Below are positions 56,801-64,000 of a DNA stretch of 64,000 nucleotides, in pieces. The first letter of the stretch is position 1. Each line of letters begins with the position of its first letter. The DNA is from Verpa conica (taxonomy: Eukaryota > Ascomycota > Pezizomycetes > Pezizales > Morchellaceae), in contig JAUFSD010000016.1 in NCBI GenBank assembly GCA_033030425.1, forward strand, positions 1,054,001 to 1,118,000, read 5' to 3'. The position numbers and the translations under genes were made by a program. A model generated the notes under the pieces. The model saw nothing but the letters and a program-made list of their open reading frames with translations, was not told the DNA's origin and made no database searches.

Positions 56801-59800
56801 ATGGAGGGTCACGGATGAGTCAGATGCATCTTTATCTGCAATCTTTGAGGATCCAGGAAACCCACTCTCAAAATGGGGTTAGGGATTTATTAGCTGATAC
56901 AAATATCAATATCTCTCTCTATTTCTTTAAGGAAATTAAATCAACTCTATTTACATTGGATAAATCCTTATTGTTTCGTACGGAGAGATAGATCAATTAA
57001 GGTATAAAGAGCTCTGTGGCGGTTGTATTTGAAGTGAAAAAAAGTTCGAGCTTAAGCAAGCGATAAATCGAAAGATCGAACGTTTCGTATATCTCTTGAA
57101 CTAGCTAGTCTGATCGTGTCTGCTCTTCTGACCACTCCAAGAACATAGATAGTGAAATAAAGCCGGTACCATCACAGTCTGCCCATAAACTCTTCTCTTC
57201 GTCAAATCGTTCTTCCCATCTGTATGTCTACTTGTGTAGCCTCGAATGATACACTCTTTTTCCATGCTCCACTGGCTATCCCCTTTGATCTTCGGACTAT
57301 TTCCGCATTGGTGGATGTTACCAGTTATTTTTATTTGCTGAGTATGGGATTCCCTGGGTGGTCGGTGATCATTCCCACTCCTTTTAGATAATAGCTTGAT
57401 GTATTATCAATAGCAGGTACCTCCGGTGAATATTTAGGCAGTGTCGCTATCGGTACCACAAGACTTTGCACTGTGTATTCAATGATGATGATGAGGTTCA
57501 AAGAGATGCAACTTGATTATTTTTAGCCCTAGAAGCATTTATCTTTTTGGCTGCTAGAGCTAGAAAAGACTGATGGACATAAATCAGAGTAATAAGTTTT
57601 TATTCATGGGCCCTCTATCGCAGAATTCGATGAGTCCTCTAGAGAGCCTCTGCTCTTGCCGAGTATATATTAGGTTTGTGCCCTCGCCCGCTTACGTTAT
57701 ATAGTCCTTGATCAACTTAGTACACGGAATCAGACAAAATTAGGCGTACAGGGTTTAGGCAGAATACAAGACGGGCTACAAACAGACTAGAAATACGATA
57801 TCCTGAGTATCATCTATATAGATCTTTCTTAACTTGGTAAGAGTAAGTATTTGATATTATAGGGGTAAATGTTGACTATGATTTTGGTCTCAGAGGGTGG
57901 TCAACTGACATCATTCAAAATGGGAATGTTTGTACCACCCGGTAGGAGCTACTGCGCACACCATACTAAATTAATTATTGGGCTGGGCCGGCCCATTTAA
58001 ACCTCTGTCGCAGCCTTCCGGTGCTCTATTCCCTATATATAGCTCAATATAGTAGGGACAAGAAGTACTGCTGTATATTTATACTTGGAGTTGAAGGTGA
58101 ATAAGGTATAATGTTGTGTAGTTTTGTTTACACGTCTTCGACGCTTTTTAAACTCTGGGACCTTAGAATCCGTTCTTGTTTCATTAGGTAATGGCCGGGT
58201 AACGAGCCAGCGCAAGGAATACCTAACGACATCGAGATGCCATCGTTTCCCGGGCGTAAAATAGAAGAAGTGATGAGATTATCCCTGGCTGAGTATAGGG
58301 ATCATGTGCTCAGGTACTGTAGTAGGGGTTCTATTATCGACTCAAATTTCTTGGAAGTCTATTGATCGTAACACCAACAGTGTAGGCATGGACGTCGATG
58401 TCATCTCCTTGGGGTACATCTAGTGTTGAATCCAGCCAAATAAATTTAATTGTAAATCAGGCCTAACTTAGTAAAAGCCTGTTTCAAGACACCCTTCGGC
58501 ATATTCTTCTGACGGATAGATATGATCTTACCTTGGAGCTTCAACATAACCCGTTCTCCGGTGGACGCTATCCAAAGCTAGTCTAGTGTGCGTACGGTCC
58601 ATTACTGATATATAAAAATACCAGAGATGGGGTAGATTACTCTAGCTCACACGTTCCAGGCTGTAGCATAACCACCTAGTAGAAGATATTTGCCACATAC
58701 GTGTCTCAAAGCCCAGCCTCGAACGGTCTGACTGGTAGTACGCATGGATTGTGTTACACTATAGAGACCCTAACCTGCAGGTACGCATATAGTGAGGATT
58801 CCGTGAGCCGATCATTAATTCATCATCAATACCGAGTTAGTGTACGGTCTCCTGTACCCCTTGGGTGCGGATCTGGGAGAGGTACCGTAAGAGGCAATCG
58901 ACATATATATTCTATACTTCGGATTTCTTTAGAGGAAGCTAGGCCAAAGTGGGTATCGTAGCGGTCGAATGGGATGATAATTGTGAAAGTACGAGTGCGA
59001 GCAATAGAATGATCGTTCGATAATACGCCTAGAGGAGGGGGGTAAGCCCGACCTTTTATACCCTACATGCCTATGTGATCGACCGCTGTCGGCCATACTC
59101 CAACAATGATGTCGCTGTGTTGTTGTTGTGTACAGAGCTGGAGAGGGTCGATGGACTGTTCAAGAGATGTTCATAACTTATATATCAAGACTCAGAGGAC
59201 CACCATAAGCTCTTCATACCCGTCGAGCCTCAGAGATCTCCCTCGAGCAGTAGTGTCAGTATGGATCATTCAGTATGGATAGCTCGGCTGGATATGAAAG
59301 TAAGCTCGGAAGCAGTGTACTGAGCTAGATGGAAATGGGCTAACATATAGACTGGATGCTCAGTATGGAGCTCTGTGGGGTCTGTTTCCAAAGGTGATGT
59401 GCTGATACCACTTGCTTTTCTGCTATACCCACATACGCTCGCCGCTGACCGGATATCCTGTCGAGCTTCTCTGGCAGGATCAATGATTAATTTCCTTCTT
59501 TATCGTGGGCCATGGGGTATATCGAATCGGAGAGCTCACGACCTCAGTATAGATAATGATGTGTTTTCATATCCACGAGCGCTGCAGGTATCACTTATTG
59601 TTCACTTGGGTAGACCATACTTAGTGTTTTGGTCCGTCACCATTGTTGGGGTATTGTATGAAATAGGCAATGGGTTCCTTGGATGCACATCGAACACAGT
59701 GGATATGTTTTGTATATAGGACTAAATTCCAAAAGTCTGGGCATATCATGAGAAAAGCCATAGGCACACAGCTGCTCAAAACAAAAAGAAACCGACTAAT

Positions 59801-60208
59801 GGTAAGCACCCCGGGATATAAAACCCCACCCCCCCCAAAATCCGTCATCCTTCCTCTCATGCTCATCCTTCCTCTCACCCTTCCTTTACATCTCCACCAC
59901 CATCATTCAACTACATAACTACAGCAAGGAGGAGGGAAGCTCGTTTAACTACCTCTCCTATAGATAGCATCCTACTATTCTAGCTTTAGGCCTTCATTCC
60001 TGAATCGGTTAAACTCCTCTGAAGCGAAGAGCTGCTATCAGACTTCACTAGCCTTGCACCAATTTAACTCCCACAGACTGATCCATCCAGCTTCTTCTAG
60101 CTTGCCTTCTTAAGGTCAGTCCCTACTAAGCCATCATCTTTACACAGATTCGGTATGTACTGGCACTTTGGAACTAATTACTGATCCTGATTCTCTACTG
60201 GCACAGAT
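56801..60208. other. Intergenic, with one MITE arm and a promoter/leader
   Basis: No gene can be supported. 57966-58007 matches one arm of the GGCCGG-type MITE. Frames such as 59375-59719 (+) have no motif or proper start. About 59,830-60,208 is pyrimidine-rich and probably holds the promoter and 5' UTR of the next gene, possibly with a leader intron. Confidence 0.5.
57966..58007. mobile_element. Single arm of the GGCCGG-type MITE
   Basis: TAAATTAATTATTGGGC leads into GGGCCGGCCCATTTAAACC and CTCTG. This matches the right arm of the element at 39988-40112. No opposite arm is seen nearby, so it is a truncated copy. Confidence 0.68.
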
Positions 60209-62199
60209 ATGGCTGGCCGTCTTTCTAGCAAACGAGATCGCTCGGAGTTTGAATGCGAACCTGTAACCCGAGAAGAGGTTCAAAAGCTCTCAGACCAAAT
60301 GGATAAAACAAGTCTAAGAAGCTCTCTTCGCTCGCCTGCTCGTAAGAGGCGTGCTGCTGGGCATAAAACCGTTCCGGGGGTGATGAACATAGAGAAGACC
60401 GAGGGGAGCCTCGCTAGGGAGGACAGATTGCCTCTGCCAATAGATATAACTATGCCCGTATCTGAGAATGGTGGCTGTAATGATACGAGTCGTGGTCTAC
60501 AGAAGTCATCAGATGAGTTGGACGGCGACGATGACAAGGCAGGTACCCCCACAAATGGTGCTGTAACTATCAACCAAAGAAGTGGAGACAGACCACTGCC
60601 TAGACCAATCTCTATTGCTGTAGTTCATCCGACTACTGGTGGCAAATCACTATTGAGCTTTGCAGCGCCTTCTTCATCAATCGCTAGCGAAACGGAGGAT
60701 GAAGATGAAGATGAAGCTGAAACTCCTCGAGCCAAAAAGAATCATGGATTTATTGAGGCCGAAAATCAGGTGGAGGTGGCCCATGACAGAAAGGTTGCCC
60801 AAGGCAGAGGCAAGAAGTGGAGTTTAGCACGTCTTCACCATAACTACGAAGCGGATGTAGTTTATGTAACTGAAGAACTGCTAAGCGAGCATGTTGGTGA
60901 GGATGGTAAGCACAGCCCCCTTTCAGATCATACTCTTAAATAATACGTACGGCTACTAACGGTCTCACTCAGATGAGGCGGACATCATCTACCATCAGGA
61001 ACCAGGTATCCGCAGGATCAACCAGGCCAGAGCCGACAAGTGTAAGTGACACGTGATTTGAATCTTAACCTAATACGCTACTGCAACTCCCGAGCTAACG
61101 GATTACTAACTCCGGTACTAGTGATTGGCGCCTATGAAAGTTACTACCTCTTGAGCAAAGAGGAGATGGGTTGGTCGGCTGAGGAGGAAAGGAGAAGAGC
61201 CGAGACCCACATCAAAGTGGCTGTAGAGACAAATACAACACTGCTGTGTAAGTTCATGCACATCTCCCTCACGGGTTCCCCTTATATTTATTTTCAATTA
61301 TCTCGAAGTGGCTAATGGTATGTATAGACCCAGAGGATGCCGGGGCTGATAGCCTAGAGCAGAAACTGGTATGGGTTCAGTCCCACATCAATTTCACAAA
61401 AGAAAACCCCGATAATGCAGCGATAAAGACAGCCCATCAGGCAGCTGGTACTTGCTATGCATTTACACATCTACTCCCGAGCTGGCACTCAACGTACCAA
61501 AGCTCTTCTATTAGTGGCGGTCCTCTCCTAAAACGCGTCAAAAATACAAATAAAACAAACACCGTCCAGTCAATAGGGAGTCTAGCTGGCACAAAGGTCG
61601 ACACACCGGGACCCGAAGCAATTACCGAGGAAACAGCGGAAAAGCCCGTGACATCGTTATCTGGAAAGTGTAAGAAGATTCTAGAAATTATGATGGGAGA
61701 TGTCAGGGCAGGTCGATATGAATCGAAAAATAGCCCAGAAGCCAACATCACCTACGATGGGGATGCCATGAGGGACGAAGAGATGAAAAACGGACATTAT
61801 CCGGGGATACATGACAAATGCTTTGATACCACCCCAACCAAAGCTTATCTACCCATCCATAGTAAGTATGGGTATTGGCTTGTCACACTTGTGGCAGCCG
61901 GATATTCGGCGAGACAGCTTGTTTGGCTTTGTGGACCAATCGACCAGGTGCCGGGGGCCAAAGATCGCTATACAAAAGAGTCATTATGCAGCAAATTATC
62001 GATGAGAGTCTCCCGTTCATGTACTAAATACATGAATTTAATTCCGACCATTGATAATGTTGAAGGGTCTGCTATGGGTACAGTGAAGGCTACGGAGGCT
62101 ACAAAGAAGGCTGCAGGTAGACCTGACCCAGTCCGGAGAGTGAAGTCTGTGGGAAAGCCCAGGGGTGGTGCGAAGGGCAAGAGTGTTCAAAAGCCATAG
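60209..62199 (+). CDS. Four-exon hypothetical protein, basic and disordered
   Basis: Exons are 60209-60905, 60973-61041, 61122-61247 and 61328-62199 (587 residues). Donors are GTAAGC, GTAAGT, GTAAGT and acceptors ACTCAG, TACTAG, TATAG; all phases match. I recognise no family. Residues 1-230 are charged and disordered, with an acidic run (ETEDEDEDEAE). A middle segment looks helical (IGAYESYYLLSKEEMGWSAEEERRRAETHIKVAVE). A later part (about residues 440-540) may be folded, including KYGYWLVTLVAAGYSARQLVWLCGPIDQVPG. The tail is Lys/Arg/Gly-rich (KSVGKPRGGAKGKSVQKP) and resembles a weak AT-hook-like DNA-binding tail. A nuclear role is plausible but only inferred. It stands alone on its strand, about 3.4 kb beyond the transposon. 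Confidence 0.7.
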
Positions 62200-64000
62200 G
62201 TAACGGGAAGTCAAACATGGCAGCGCAGGAAAGGTGATAAATACAAGAACACTAGCTAGTATGCTATTTTAAATGTTCGCATATATGTTTTGTTGATGAA
62301 TTGAATGATACTTGCATGCTTGCTTCTGTCCCACGGTTAAATACACTATTCCAGTCAATTGGGAGGGGGGAGATGCCTCTCATCCGGGGGTGTTCTTGGT
62401 CCACGAGGAGGGAATCAAACCACATGTATACCGTATAACAACCAATGTGCTCAGAAACAGTGCCAGTTTATTCAATTATATACCTCTATTTACATAATGT
62501 GGTCGTATGAGCTAGCTAGCTAGCTAGAGACTATATAATGATTTATGAAAGTTAATTCCTCAATATACTCTACTTTAAGATTGCTTTGCTGGTATCCGAA
62601 ACTCCTTACAGCTGGAATTACATATGTAGTAGCCCTCGATAGTAGGTATGATATATGAGTGGGAGATACATGGTATCTAGTTAATGAAGCATAAGATAGA
62701 AATGGCATCTCTAGGTGACTCTACCACTACTCCTCCCTTGTCGAATATATAGATGGTGGCTCTTTTGTATATTTGATTCTGTTCTCTGATGGACCGGTCT
62801 ATTGAGGAACATTCCTGGATAAGGAGCATTCCACAAAAGGATTATATATATCAAAAAATTCCTGAATGCACTGCTCCACCGGTATATATTATGTTATAAT
62901 TGAACAATCGCCAGCACCGCCGCAGTCGTTTAGGACGGAGTAATAGAGAGTGTTGTATCTGGTATATAGGCACGATCTCTATAACAATATCATGTAGTTC
63001 TCGCTAATATATTAAACGAATTGGGGTGAAGCTCCTACATACAATAATTAAAGTTGTAGGATAGCTTGAGGCAGCAAGGAGGTAATTCTAAATTAAATAA
63101 TAAATATGAGGAGATACATAAATTGTACTTGAATGGAAAGGTAGCGTTATTGAGTGAACTAGGAGTTTACGATAAGTGTGTGGAGAATTAGAAATATTAT
63201 TCTAATTTTCAACTGTAACTACCTGTATTGTGGATATCAAATTAATTAACCTTATGGAAACAGCTTCTCCCATGAGCCACCCCATCGATACTCAGTGTCC
63301 TCGGACTGGTTAGTACGAATACCGAGAAATTCCACCCGAAGGATGGTGCCCACGGTCATAAAAATTTGCTAGCAAAACTGCCATGTATATGGAACACCCC
63401 ACACCCCTATTATGCCTAAGCGTACCTAAGTGTGCCTCAGTATATCGCTTTTTAGCTATTTTATCCTCTAAAAGGTATCTGTCTAGGCTAAAGCCGTTTT
63501 GGATAATATACCAAAGTACCTACATGATTTCATTACACAAGACACGTCTTTCGTGTGGTGCCTAGAAGGTTCTGCTGAGGTATATATGATCATTTCCGGC
63601 GTATAATAGAGAATACTCTAAATAGTCTCTTTTTACATTCAAAGTGTGGCTTTATTACCCAACAAACATAACCCTGACTAGCCTATGAAACACTGGAGAT
63701 GTTTGAAAGCACAATGCAAACTATTCAAGCTTTCTTGGGAGAATCTACCTATCATTGTGGTTGTAATATCGGTTCGAAGTACCGGTACATTTTATACATG
63801 TGCGTACCATATATCTGATCATGCTCGAGGTATAATACAGAATGGAATATGCGGAATGTTTCACATGGTTTTGCAGAGCCCATAACAAACGTAGCCAGGA
63901 GAATTCTATGAAAACTATTAGCCTTCAATAGCATAGAAAATTTTCCCCATGTTGTTGAGAAATACACTCCGTTACTCTCGTTGTAATATCGAATGAAACT
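62200..64000. other. Intergenic, nothing recognised
   Basis: This contains the 3' UTR of the preceding gene, GCTAGCTAGCTAGC repeats near 62,510-62,527, and A/T-rich sequence. Frames of 60-71 codons show no protein character. Nothing else can be supported to the window end. Confidence 0.5.

Overview
The window looks like nuclear DNA of a filamentous ascomycete. The evidence is short introns (about 45-110 nt, many near 60) with GTRNGT donors and CTAAC/CTGAC-like branch points, an intron-containing nuclear tRNA-Ser(GCT), PLAC8, Ure2-like GST and C2H2 proteins, and fungal-type Tnp2 and chromovirus elements. Long gene-poor stretches and abundant transposons would suit a truffle-like or other Pezizomycete genome. 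That placement is a guess from style; no marker gene fixes the species.

Layout. 1-10.3 kb: a gene desert with pyrimidine tracts and homopolymers. 10.3-11.6 kb (-): a three-exon PLAC8 Cys-rich membrane protein with an 11-residue Pro-rich repeat. 15.5-18.9 kb (+): a nine-exon gene for a ~980-residue helical protein of unknown function. 20.3-23.2 kb (-): tRNA-Ser(GCT), an MPPED/UPF0046-type metallophosphoesterase and a Ure2-like glutathione transferase. 24.4-25.6 kb (+): a four-exon C2H2 zinc-finger protein. 28-35 kb: two single-exon orphan genes and a palindromic TA-flanked MITE. 36-41.4 kb (-): three small orphan genes. One carries a Myb/SANT-like domain, one is broken by an A7 frameshift, and one is Ser/Gln/Pro-rich. 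A second MITE family lies among them.

41.64-56.80 kb is a nest of mobile elements. The outer layer is a CACTA-like (Tnp2) DNA transposon with 14-bp perfect terminal inverted repeats, an apparent ATGG target duplication, and subterminal arrays of small GTTT-N5-AAAC palindromes. It carries two genes, a Tnp2 transposase and an AT-hook protein that may be its array-binding partner. The transposase is dead: it has an in-frame TAG and a 360-bp solo LTR flanked by ATCCC. The AT-hook gene is split by a complete 5,809-bp Ty3/gypsy chromovirus with identical 368-bp LTRs and an AACAC duplication. That chromovirus has intact gag and pol, a textbook -1 frameshift signal between them (GGGTTTT, 5-nt spacer, 9-bp stem), and a probable self-priming primer-binding site.

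60.2-62.2 kb (+): a four-exon orphan gene. The remaining intervals show no supportable genes. Exon structures were built by hand from splice motifs and reading phase; none is tested by transcripts.
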